Shown one piece after another: positions 55,785 to 62,984 of a DNA stretch of 64,000 nt. The notes under the pieces were generated by a model. It did not search any database. It saw nothing but the letters and a program-made list of their open reading frames with translations, and was not told where the DNA came from. Origin of the DNA: Conexibacter arvalis (GTDB lineage Bacteria > Actinomycetota > Thermoleophilia > Solirubrobacterales > Solirubrobacteraceae); assembly GCF_014199525.1 (NCBI RefSeq), contig NZ_JACHNU010000010.1, forward strand, positions 1 to 64,000, read 5' to 3'. A program made the translations under genes and the position numbers. Position 1 is the first letter of the stretch. Each line of letters opens with the position of its first letter.

Positions 55785-57203
55785 TCACGGCATCCACCCG
55801 CTGACGCCGACCGGGCTGCCGGCGACCGATGCGCGGGCGCGGGTGCCGGGGTCGAGGCGTCGGCTGACGCGGCCGACGGCCGTCACGCGGCGCGGGCCGG
55901 TCGTGCGCGCGAAGACCCAGCGGTCGCCGGCAGGCCACCAGACGCCGGCCCAGCGGCCGTCGGGCGAGATCGCCACCTCGCCGAAGCCGCCGGGGCCGGC
56001 GAAGCGCATCCGGGCCCGCAACCGGACCGGGCGGTCGATTCCCGACGCGCCGCCGGCTCGCCGCGACGGCGGTGGGTCGAGGCGGACGGTCCGCAGCTCG
56101 CTCGCGCCCCGTACGCGGTCGAAGGCGACGAAGGCGGCGACGCGCCCGTCCGGGCCGACCGCGAGGTTGCCGCCGAGAAAGCCGGGCCATGGCGGTCGTG
56201 CGGTCGCCAGCCGGCGGCCGTCGAGGGCGAGCAGGTCGAGGCGGTCTCGCCGGAGCACCAGCAGGCGGTCGCGGCCGGCCCAGGCGATCGCGCGCACCGG
56301 CTTGCCGCGACGGACCGGGACGGCGAGCGCGGGCGCCGGCGCGCCCGACGGCAGCCAGCCTGCCGGTCGCGGTGTCGGCCCCTCCCAGCTCGCGACCGCG
56401 TCGACGTCGCGCACGACGACGCCGCCGCGCGGGGTCGCGTAGGCGAGCACGTGATCGTGCGCCGGACCGGGGCGCCATGCCGGCGTGACCGCAGCGGTCC
56501 GCGCGGCGAGGGCCCGGTCGCCGCTGCCGTCCCCGGCGACGACGCGCAGCTGCCTGCGGCTGCGGTAAGCGACGCGATAGCCGTCGCCGCGCGACCAGAT
56601 CGCGTGGCTGACATGCGGCCGCGACAGCGTCCAACGCACCTGGCCGCGCGGATCGAGCGCGGCGAGCAGGTCGCGGCGCGTCGCCAGCACGAACAGGCCG
56701 CGCGGCGACCAGCTCGCCGTCGACCACGCGCCGAGCCAGCGCGCCGACAGGTCGCGCTGCACGATCCAGGCGCCGGTCGGATCGCTCACGAGCAGCCGGC
56801 CGTCCGCCGGCAGCGCCCGTCCGGCCGGCGGGTCGAAGGTCCGCCCGATCCAGTCGCCGACCTTCGCGCCGGCGGGCCCGAGCGCCAGCGCCGCCCCGCC
56901 GAGCGCGACGAGCAGCGCGACGCCCCACCGCCGTGCGCGCCGCGCTCCTCGCCGCGCGCTGGCACCGCGCCGGCCGCGCCCGCGTGCTCCGCCGCCCGCC
57001 GCCCCATCCGTCCCGGCCCACGCCGCCGCGTCGCGATGCGCGTCGCCGCCGGCCGCGCGCCCGGCGGCGAGCGGGTCGCGTGCGTCGTAGGCTGCGCGGA
57101 CGGCGGTCCACGCGCGTGCGGCGGCGGCCTGCTCGCGCTCGTCGTCGAGCCGGTGCAGACGGTCGGCGAGGGCGGCGTCGAAGCGGTCGCGGCGCACGCT
57201 CAT
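55785..57203 (-). CDS. membrane-anchored propeller-type protein, anti-sigma candidate
   Basis: 472 residues from ATG 57203, overlapping the sigma-factor stop (ATGA). A cytosolic N-terminus of about 90 residues (FDAALADRLHRLDDEREQAA; disordered Arg/Gly) is followed by one membrane helix (GVALLVALGGAALALGPAGA). Then come about 350 extracytoplasmic residues of beta-propeller-like blades (PADGRLLVSDPTGAWIVQRD, LGGNLAVGPDGRVAAFVAFD, GFGEVAISPDGRWAGVWWPA). No zinc anti-sigma motif (HX3CX2C) is seen. Coupling to the ECF sigma gene makes an anti-sigma role likely. Confidence 0.75.
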   Translation of the reverse strand: MSVRRDRFDAALADRLHRLDDEREQAAAARAWTAVRAAYDARDPLAAGRAAGGDAHRDAAAWAGTDGAAGGGARGRGRRGASARRGARRARRWGVALLVALGGAALALGPAGAKVGDWIGRTFDPPAGRALPADGRLLVSDPTGAWIVQRDLSARWLGAWSTASWSPRGLFVLATRRDLLAALDPRGQVRWTLSRPHVSHAIWSRGDGYRVAYRSRRQLRVVAGDGSGDRALAARTAAVTPAWRPGPAHDHVLAYATPRGGVVVRDVDAVASWEGPTPRPAGWLPSGAPAPALAVPVRRGKPVRAIAWAGRDRLLVLRRDRLDLLALDGRRLATARPPWPGFLGGNLAVGPDGRVAAFVAFDRVRGASELRTVRLDPPPSRRAGGASGIDRPVRLRARMRFAGPGGFGEVAISPDGRWAGVWWPAGDRWVFARTTGPRRVTAVGRVSRRLDPGTRARASVAGSPVGVSGWMP

Positions 57204-57805
57204 CCCATCTCCTCTCGCAGCTCGCGCGCGAGCGCGTCGAGACCGCGACGCAGGCGCGAGTTGACCGTCCCGCGCGGCAGCTCCAGCGCCGCGGCGATCT
57301 CGCCCGGCGAGTAGTCGAGCAGGTGCCGCAGCACGACGACGGCCCGCTGCTCGGGCGTCAGCGCCGCGAACGCCGCCAGCAGCTCCTCCGAGCAGGCCGG
57401 CTCGCGCGGCCGCTCGCTCCCCTGCGCGGCCGGCTCCGGCGCCGCAGTCGCGTCGACTTCGCGCCGGACCCCGCGGGCGCGCGCCCAGTCGATCGCGCGG
57501 TTGGCTGCGATCCGCGCCAGCCACGGCGCGAACGGGCGCCGGCGGTCGAAGCGGTCGAGTCGTCCGACCGCGGCGACGAACGCCTCCTGCGCGACGTCCT
57601 CCGCCGCCGCGTGGTCGCGCGTGATCAGCAGCGCGACGCGATACGCGGCGCCCCAGTGCCGGCGGAACAGCCGCTCCAGCGCGACCTCCTCGCCCCGCCG
57701 CGCCGCCGCGATCAGCGTGCGATCGGAGGGCTGTGCGACCTCCTCGCGACGGTCGCGCCCGGGCAGCGGGAGCACGGCGGCGATCGTGTCGGAGACCAAG
57801 GCCAT
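57200..57805 (-). CDS. ECF-type RNA polymerase sigma factor
   Basis: 201 residues. Region 2: LERLFRRHWGAAYRVALLIT, RDHAAAEDVAQEAFVAAVGR, PFAPWLARIAANRAIDWARA. Region 4: FAALTPEQRAVVVLRHLLDY, SPGEIAAALELPRGTVNSRL. No extra domains. TAGTGT lies 6 bases before the ATG (complement of 57812-57817), so the transcript is leaderless. The next gene, coupled by ATGA, is a membrane protein that presumably holds it inactive. No target promoters are evident in the window. Confidence 0.92.
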   Translation of the reverse strand: MALVSDTIAAVLPLPGRDRREEVAQPSDRTLIAAARRGEEVALERLFRRHWGAAYRVALLITRDHAAAEDVAQEAFVAAVGRLDRFDRRRPFAPWLARIAANRAIDWARARGVRREVDATAAPEPAAQGSERPREPACSEELLAAFAALTPEQRAVVVLRHLLDYSPGEIAAALELPRGTVNSRLRRGLDALARELREEMG

Positions 57806-57811
57806 CGACCG

Positions 57812-57817
57812 ACACTA
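57812..57817 (-). promoter_or_regulatory. -10 box TAGTGT of the ECF sigma gene
   Basis: Minus strand, six bases before ATG 57805. Confidence 0.45.
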
Positions 57818-57899
57818 CGGCTGCCGGCGCGCCAGAGGTCCCTCATCCGGTGCATGGCGTCTCGGAGCTGACCGCGCGGCGGGCCGCGGCCGCCGACCT

Positions 57900-58283
57900 T
57901 CACCCGATCGCGGGGTAGGTCTCCGCGGCGGCCTCGGGGTCGGCGTCGGCGTCGGCGGCGACCTGGCGCCGCAGCAGCGCGAAGGCGAGCAGCGCCGCCG
58001 CGACCATCACGCCGGCGGCGACCCAGTAGGCGGTCGAGACTGCCGTCGTGACCGCCTCCTTGACGCCCTCGACGACCTCCGGCGGGACCGCTCTGCCGCC
58101 CGGCGTCGTCGCGCCCGACGCCGCCGCGGCGCCCGACGAGGAGAGCGCCGACTCCAGCTCGCGGACCTGGGCGCTCGTCGTCCCCTCGCGCGTGAGCAGC
58201 TCGCTGATCTGCGTCAGCTGCACGTTGGCGACGACGGTGCCCATCCGGCCGCCCGGCCCGCGATGCTGTGCGCTGATGCGCAT
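57900..58283 (-). pseudogene. C-terminal remnant of an MFS (DHA2-type) exporter
   Basis: 127 residues open, but only the last part of a transporter: GTVVANVQLTQISELLTREG, a Gly/Ala/Ser loop, then the final helix STAYWVAAGVMVAAALLAFA and a charged tail, the usual end of EmrB/QacA-type 14-helix exporters. The other 350-400 residues are missing. The upstream DNA on this strand is occupied by an oppositely oriented channel gene (8-bp overlap), so the break is a real truncation, not a window edge. The sequence appears too short to function. Confidence 0.6.
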
Positions 58284-58938
58284 CGGTCCCGGACCCGAGG
58301 CTGCCTACCGCTACGGCGTCGTGCTGCTGATCGCCTTCGCCGCGGTCGTCTTCTTCACGCTCGCTCCCGACACCGCGGTGACGAGAGCGATCGGCCTCGT
58401 GCTCGTCACCCTGACGCTGGCCTTCGCCGTCGTGACCGGCCGCGGCGATGCCGTCCGGCGCGGCGGCACGACGCTCGTGGCGATCGTCGCCGGGATCGCG
58501 GCGACGATCGCGATCGTCGTCGACGGCGCGCCGACGTGGGTCGGCTCGGCGATCGGCGCCGCGCTCGTCATCGGCACGATCGGCGAGCTCGCGAGCGGGA
58601 TGGTGCGGATGCTGCGCGACCGCGGCGTCACGATCCAGGCGGTCTCCGGCGCGCTCGCGATCTACCTGCTGCTCGGCCTCTTCTTCTCGCTGGTCGTCGC
58701 CGCCGCCGCGCACGCCGGCTCCGGCGCCTACTTCGCGCAGGGCACCGACGGGACCGCGAGCGATCACGTCTACTACGTCTTCACGACGATGACGACGACC
58801 GGCTACGGCGACCTCACGCCCGCCGACTCGTTCGGACGGGCGCTCGCGGTCGTCGCGATGCTCGTCGGGCAGATCTACCTCGTGACGGTGATCGCGATGC
58901 TGGTCGGCAACCTGCGGCGCCGCGACAGCGGCGCCTGA
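58276..58938 (+). CDS. two-pore-helix potassium channel-like protein
   Basis: 220 residues from ATG 58276. Hydrophobic N-terminal helices (LLIAFAAVVFFTLAPDTA; ATIAIVVDGAP; GALVIGTIG), then the pore: TTMTTTGYGDLTPADSFG with the TxGYGD selectivity filter, followed by the inner helix GRALAVVAMLVGQIYLVTVI. About six helices in total, so it resembles ion channels with a voltage-sensor-like N-terminal part. No cytosolic RCK domain. It may work with the adjacent antiporter in potassium homeostasis. Confidence 0.82.
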   Translation: MRIGPGPEAAYRYGVVLLIAFAAVVFFTLAPDTAVTRAIGLVLVTLTLAFAVVTGRGDAVRRGGTTLVAIVAGIAATIAIVVDGAPTWVGSAIGAALVIGTIGELASGMVRMLRDRGVTIQAVSGALAIYLLLGLFFSLVVAAAAHAGSGAYFAQGTDGTASDHVYYVFTTMTTTGYGDLTPADSFGRALAVVAMLVGQIYLVTVIAMLVGNLRRRDSGA

Positions 58939-58946
58939 CCGGCCGC

Positions 58947-60707
58947 TCACTGCGGCCCGCCGAGCACGAGCAGCAGCTGGCCCGGCTCGGGCCGCGGCGT
59001 CTCCCCGCCGGTCAGCGGCACGACCGTGCGCGCCCGCCCGTCGCCGTCCTCGAGCACGAGCACGAGCGGCAACGCGCCGGGCCCCGGCGCGGCCGCCGCG
59101 CGGACGCGCTCGCCGGCGGCCCAGCGGCGCGCCAGCGCAGGGGCGGTCGCGCGCTCGCCGAACAGCGGCGGCGTCAGCTCGCTCTCGCGCTCGGCGAGCC
59201 GCGGCCTGTCCGGCGCCGGCGGCAGCGCCAGCACGCGCGCGGCGCCCAGCTCCTCCGCGAGCCGCTCGACGAGCAGCTCGTTGAGCGCGTCGTCGTCGGT
59301 CGTCACGAGCACGAGCCCGATCGCCTCGTCGAGCGGGTCGTCGTCGGCCGCGCCGTCGCCGAGCAGCGGGTCGGGGCAGACGGCGAGGCCCTCCGCCGCG
59401 GCGGCGCGCGCCTCCTCTGCGCGGCCGCTCCAGATCCGCACGTCGGCGCCGGCCTTCTGGAGCGCCCGCGCGAGGTCGCGCGCCCACGGCGCGCCGCCGA
59501 CGACCAGCACGCCGGCCGGGTCGCCGTGCGACAGCCCGGTCGCGCGCGCGACCGCCGGCGCGAGGACGGCGTAGACGACGACCGTCCCGGCGATCACGCA
59601 GAAGACGAGCGGGACGACCAGCTCGGCACCCGGAGCGCCGGCGTCGGCCAGCTCGACGCCGAAGACCGACGCGGTCGAGGCGGCGACGATCCCGCGCGGC
59701 GCCAGCGACGCGACGAACGCCCGCTCGCGCCACGGCAGCCCCGTCCCCCACGTGCTCGCCAGCACCGCCAGCGGCCGCACGACGACCACGAGCACCGCGA
59801 CGAGCGCGATCGCCGCCCAGCCGAGGTCGACGACGTCGCCGATCGCGACCGTCGCGGACAGCAGCACGAACAGGAGGCCGAGCAGGATCGCGCCGAGCGT
59901 CTCCTTGAACTCGACGATCCGCGCGATGTCGACGCGCTGCTGGTTGGCGAGCACGAGCCCCATCACGATCGTCGCCACCAGCCCGGCGTCGCTGCGCAGC
60001 AGGTCGGCGGCGGCGAACGCCGCGACGACCGCCATCAGCGTCGCGGCGACCTTCTGGCGCTCGGCCAGCCAGCGGGCGCGCAGCAGCGGCATCAGCAGCA
60101 GCGCGCCGGCGGCGCCGCAGGCGATCCCGCTCAGCATCGTGAGCCCGAAGTCGCCGGCCTGCAGCGAGATCCCGCCGCCGGCGAAGTCGAGCGCGTTGAA
60201 GACGACGACCGCCGTGATCGCGCCGACGGGGTCGACGACGATCCCCTCCCACTTGAGGATCGAGCGGACCGATCTCGCCGGGCGGATGAAGTCGAGCATC
60301 GGCAGCACGACGGTCGGCCCGGAGACGATCACGATCGCCCCCACCAGCAGCGCGATCGCGTGCGGCACGTCGAACAGCAGCTCGACCGCGAGCCAGCTGC
60401 CGAGCCACGTGATCAGGGCGCCGATCGTGACCAGACGCGCCGAGACGGCGCGGACGTTCCCGCGCAGCTCCTCGCGCCGCAGCCCGAGCGCGCCCTCGAA
60501 GAGGATGATCCCGACCGCGATCGAGATCGCGTCGTCGAGCGCCGGGCCGAGCAGCGCGTCGGGATCGACCAGGCCGGTGACGTCGCCCGCCACCACGCCG
60601 ACGGCGAGCAGCGGGACGATCGCGGGGATGACGAGCCGCGCCGCCAGCAGCTGGGCGCCGACGGCGAGGACGACGACGAGCGCCAGCCCGAGCAGCTCGT
60701 CATCCAT
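58947..60707 (-). CDS. cation/proton antiporter (CPA family) with C-terminal RCK domain
   Basis: 586 residues, about 12 helices followed by a TrkA-N-like NAD-binding domain (about residues 400-500, GVLVVGGAPWARDLARALQK) and a short TrkA-C-like end. The membrane motif EGIVVDPVGAITAVVVFN carries the Asp of the CPA1-type DP pair. Such proteins exchange K+ or Na+ for H+. Convergent with the channel gene, 8 bp apart, and 27 bp downstream of the DUF1269 gene on its strand. Confidence 0.85.
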   Translation of the reverse strand: MDDELLGLALVVVLAVGAQLLAARLVIPAIVPLLAVGVVAGDVTGLVDPDALLGPALDDAISIAVGIILFEGALGLRREELRGNVRAVSARLVTIGALITWLGSWLAVELLFDVPHAIALLVGAIVIVSGPTVVLPMLDFIRPARSVRSILKWEGIVVDPVGAITAVVVFNALDFAGGGISLQAGDFGLTMLSGIACGAAGALLLMPLLRARWLAERQKVAATLMAVVAAFAAADLLRSDAGLVATIVMGLVLANQQRVDIARIVEFKETLGAILLGLLFVLLSATVAIGDVVDLGWAAIALVAVLVVVVRPLAVLASTWGTGLPWRERAFVASLAPRGIVAASTASVFGVELADAGAPGAELVVPLVFCVIAGTVVVYAVLAPAVARATGLSHGDPAGVLVVGGAPWARDLARALQKAGADVRIWSGRAEEARAAAAEGLAVCPDPLLGDGAADDDPLDEAIGLVLVTTDDDALNELLVERLAEELGAARVLALPPAPDRPRLAERESELTPPLFGERATAPALARRWAAGERVRAAAAPGPGALPLVLVLEDGDGRARTVVPLTGGETPRPEPGQLLLVLGGPQ

Positions 60708-60734
60708 CGCGTGCTACCTGCTGAGCGGGAGCGC

Positions 60735-61226
60735 TCAGTCCTCCTCGGCGAAGGTGGCGCGCAGCTTCGCCTCGTCCTCGTTGGAGAGGTTGGTGTAGAG
60801 CAGCTCGGCGTTGGAGAGGTCGAACTCGGCCTCGACCTTGTCGAGCACGGCGTCGGAGCTGAGCAGGAACAGCGCCGAGGTCCCGGGCGTGATTCTCTCG
60901 CGCGCCTGGGCGATGAAGCTGTCGTCGATGCCGACGTCGCCGAGCGAGCCGGCGAGCGCGCCCGCGGCGGCGCCGACGGCGAGGCCGAGCAGCGGGATGA
61001 AGAAGATCAGGCCGAACAGCAGGCCCCAGAACGCGCCGCCGAGCGCGCCGGCGCCGGCGAGGTTGTGGAGCTGACGCGTCTTCGGCTTCTTCTTGCCCTC
61101 CTGCCAGCTGACGACCGCAGCGTCGTGGATCTTGATCAGGCCCTGCTTCTGGAGCGCCTCGAGCTTCTCGACCGCCCCCTCGGCCCCGGCCGGATCGTTG
61201 ATCTTCCATACCGTGAGTGTCGCCAC
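60735..61226 (-). CDS. DUF1269 membrane-associated protein
   Basis: 163 residues. N-terminal ferredoxin-like half (LTVWKINDPAGAEGAVEKLE, IKIHDAAVVSWQEGKKKPK), a long Gly-rich hydrophobic hairpin (GGAFWGLLFGLIFFIPLLGL, VGAAAGALAGSLGDVGID), then ARERITPGTSALFLLSSDAV and an acidic tail. Paralogous with 49857-50375. Often found next to ion transporters, as here. Function unknown. Confidence 0.8.
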   Translation of the reverse strand: MATLTVWKINDPAGAEGAVEKLEALQKQGLIKIHDAAVVSWQEGKKKPKTRQLHNLAGAGALGGAFWGLLFGLIFFIPLLGLAVGAAAGALAGSLGDVGIDDSFIAQARERITPGTSALFLLSSDAVLDKVEAEFDLSNAELLYTNLSNEDEAKLRATFAEED

Positions 61227-61371
61227 GCGGCTTTCCTTTCAGATCGGCGCGCCCGATGCGCGCTACGCCGAGCGCCACGCTACGCCGCGCCCGTGACGCG
61301 GTCAACGAAAGAGCGCCGACGCGTCCGTTTCGTGGAGCTTCGAACCGACGAATCGACACGACTCGCACGGT

Positions 61372-61377
61372 TATGGT
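61372..61377 (+). promoter_or_regulatory. -10 box TATGGT
   Basis: Six bases before GTG 61384. Confidence 0.4.
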
Positions 61378-61383
61378 GGATGC

Positions 61384-62070
61384 GTGAGCACGCGCCAACC
61401 GCCCCGCTGGAGCCGACTCGATCCCGACGTGCGCCGCAGCGAGATCCTCCTCGCCGCGAAGGAGATCTTCGGCACGCGGCCGTACGGGAGCGTGTCGATC
61501 ACCGCGATCGCGGAGGCGGCCGGCGTCTCGCGCGCGCTCGTCACCCACTACTTCGGCGGCAAGCGCGAGCTGATGCTCGCGACGCTGCGCGAGTACGGCG
61601 CGATGGAGGGGCTCGTGCCGCGGACCGACCTCGGCCTGCCGGTCGAGGAGACCGTCGCGCGCAACGTCGACGCGTGGCTCGACTTCATGGCCGCCCACAG
61701 GGAGCTCGTCTTCGCGATGACGAGCGTCTCCGCGCTCGACCGCGACCCCGAGGTCGCGCAGGTGATCGACGACCTGCGCGACGCGACCGTCGACCGGATG
61801 CTCGTCAACCACTTCGGCACGAGCGACGTGCCCGCGCCGATCCGGGTCGTGCTGCGCGGCTACACGGGGCTGGCGCAGGTCGGCGTCGCCGACTGGCTCG
61901 TGACCGAGCGCGCCACCCGCGAGCAGATCCGCGTGCTGCTGACCAAGGGCCTGCTGACGCTGCTCCGCGAGGTGCTGCCGAAGGTCGTCGAGGTCAGCGG
62001 GCCCCTCGAGGCCGGCGCCTCCGGCGGCGAGCACGCGCCTGACGGCGTGGGCGCGCCGGCCGCCGGCTGA
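61384..62070 (+). CDS. TetR-family transcriptional regulator
   Basis: 228 residues. HTH: RSEILLAAKEIFGTRPYGSV, TAIAEAAGVSRALVTHYFGG with recognition helix SRALVTHYF. C-terminal ligand domain (LDFMAAHRELVFAMTSVSAL, DPEVAQVIDDLRDATVDRML) of the broad AcrR type. The tail after residue 205 is Gly/Ala/Pro-rich and disordered. GTG start is fixed by a -10 box six bases upstream. The regulated genes may be the divergent DUF1269-antiporter pair (inference). Confidence 0.85.
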   Translation: MSTRQPPRWSRLDPDVRRSEILLAAKEIFGTRPYGSVSITAIAEAAGVSRALVTHYFGGKRELMLATLREYGAMEGLVPRTDLGLPVEETVARNVDAWLDFMAAHRELVFAMTSVSALDRDPEVAQVIDDLRDATVDRMLVNHFGTSDVPAPIRVVLRGYTGLAQVGVADWLVTERATREQIRVLLTKGLLTLLREVLPKVVEVSGPLEAGASGGEHAPDGVGAPAAG

Positions 62071-62081
62071 CGCCGTGGCGG

Positions 62082-62546
62082 CTACGTCGGCGCCTGCGCC
62101 GACGCCTTCATCCCGGCCAGCTCGAGGTCGAGCGGGTCGACCCACGCCTCGGCCAGCAGCCGCCCGCCAAGGCCCTCCATCTTCTCGCGCAGCGGGATCG
62201 CCCAGCGATGCTCGATCAGCGCGACCGCGGCGGCCGTGCCGGGCGGGATCGCGTCGGCGACGTACCAGACGTCCTCGTCGAGCGCCTCCGCATGGAGCTG
62301 CGCCTCCTCGGCCCCGGCCGGCTCGCTCGTCAGGCCGGTCAGCTCGCCGAGCACGCCCTCGCCGCCGGGCAGCCGCTCCAACTCGAGCACCTGTACGTCG
62401 CCGCGCTCGTCCCTGCGCACCGCAAGCAGGTCGACGAGCCGCACGACGTCGCGCTCGGCCAGCCGCTCCAGCTCCCCGAGGATCTCGCCTCTGGGCTCGC
62501 CGCCCGTGAAGCCCAGCACCACCAGTTGCATCGGTCCCAGCGTCAT
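62082..62546 (-). CDS. DUF6325-family protein
   Basis: 154 residues from ATG 62546 (ATG 62531 possible). Pattern QLVVLGFTGGEPRGEILGEL, RDVVRLVDLLAVRRDERGDV, DEDVWYVADAIPPGTAAAVA and LIEHRWAIPLREKMEGLGGR matches the DUF6325 group found next to SHOCT and DUF1269 proteins in actinobacteria. No membrane helix; the acid-rich middle is unusual. It follows a SHOCT-domain gene by 14 bp on the same strand. Confidence 0.75.
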   Translation of the reverse strand: MTLGPMQLVVLGFTGGEPRGEILGELERLAERDVVRLVDLLAVRRDERGDVQVLELERLPGGEGVLGELTGLTSEPAGAEEAQLHAEALDEDVWYVADAIPPGTAAAVALIEHRWAIPLREKMEGLGGRLLAEAWVDPLDLELAGMKASAQAPT

Positions 62547-62560
62547 CGTCCCGGCTCCTC

Positions 62561-62878
62561 TCAGCCGCCCTGCAGGATCTTCGCCTTGGCGGCCTCGAAC
62601 TCGTCCTGCGTCAGCGCGCCCGCGTCGAGCAGCCCCTTCAGCTCGCCGAGCTTCGCGACGAGGTCGCCGCCCGCGGCCGGCGCCGTCTCGGCTGGGGCCG
62701 TCGGCGGGGGCGGCGGGGCCGCCGCGGGCTGCGCGTAGCGCTCCTGCTCCAGCTCGGAGATGCGCTGCTCCTGCTCGGCCTCGCGATAGCTCGTGCGCTG
62801 GGCGCGCTTGCCGGCCGCGTAGCCCGCGCCGCCCATCATCGCGGCCCGCAGCAGCGGCCGCCGTCGTGGTGCGAACAT
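62561..62878 (-). CDS. SHOCT-domain protein
   Basis: 105 residues from ATG 62878. The N-terminus is basic (MFAPRRRPLLRAAMMGGAGY), followed by a Glu/Gln-rich helix and a Pro/Ala linker. The C-terminus is a clear SHOCT domain (DLVAKLGELKGLLDAGALTQ, DEFEAAKAKIL). No catalytic residues. Probably co-transcribed with the DUF6325 gene. Similar SHOCT ends occur in the first gene of the window. Confidence 0.82.
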   Translation of the reverse strand: MFAPRRRPLLRAAMMGGAGYAAGKRAQRTSYREAEQEQRISELEQERYAQPAAAPPPPPTAPAETAPAAGGDLVAKLGELKGLLDAGALTQDEFEAAKAKILQGG

Positions 62879-62984
62879 CACCCGCCTCCTGGTCTCCGTG
62901 TCAGCGTCAGCACGTTGTGCCCAGACGGGGCGCGCAGCAACCAGAAGCCGACACCGCGGCCGTCGCTCCGGATACCGTTTCGCA

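Noticed and set aside
57501-62042. A 1500-codon open frame on the plus strand across the sigma factor, MFS remnant and antiporter genes
   Set aside because: It lies mostly opposite confirmed genes; long antisense frames are expected at this GC content and the translation is low-complexity Arg/Ala/Asp.
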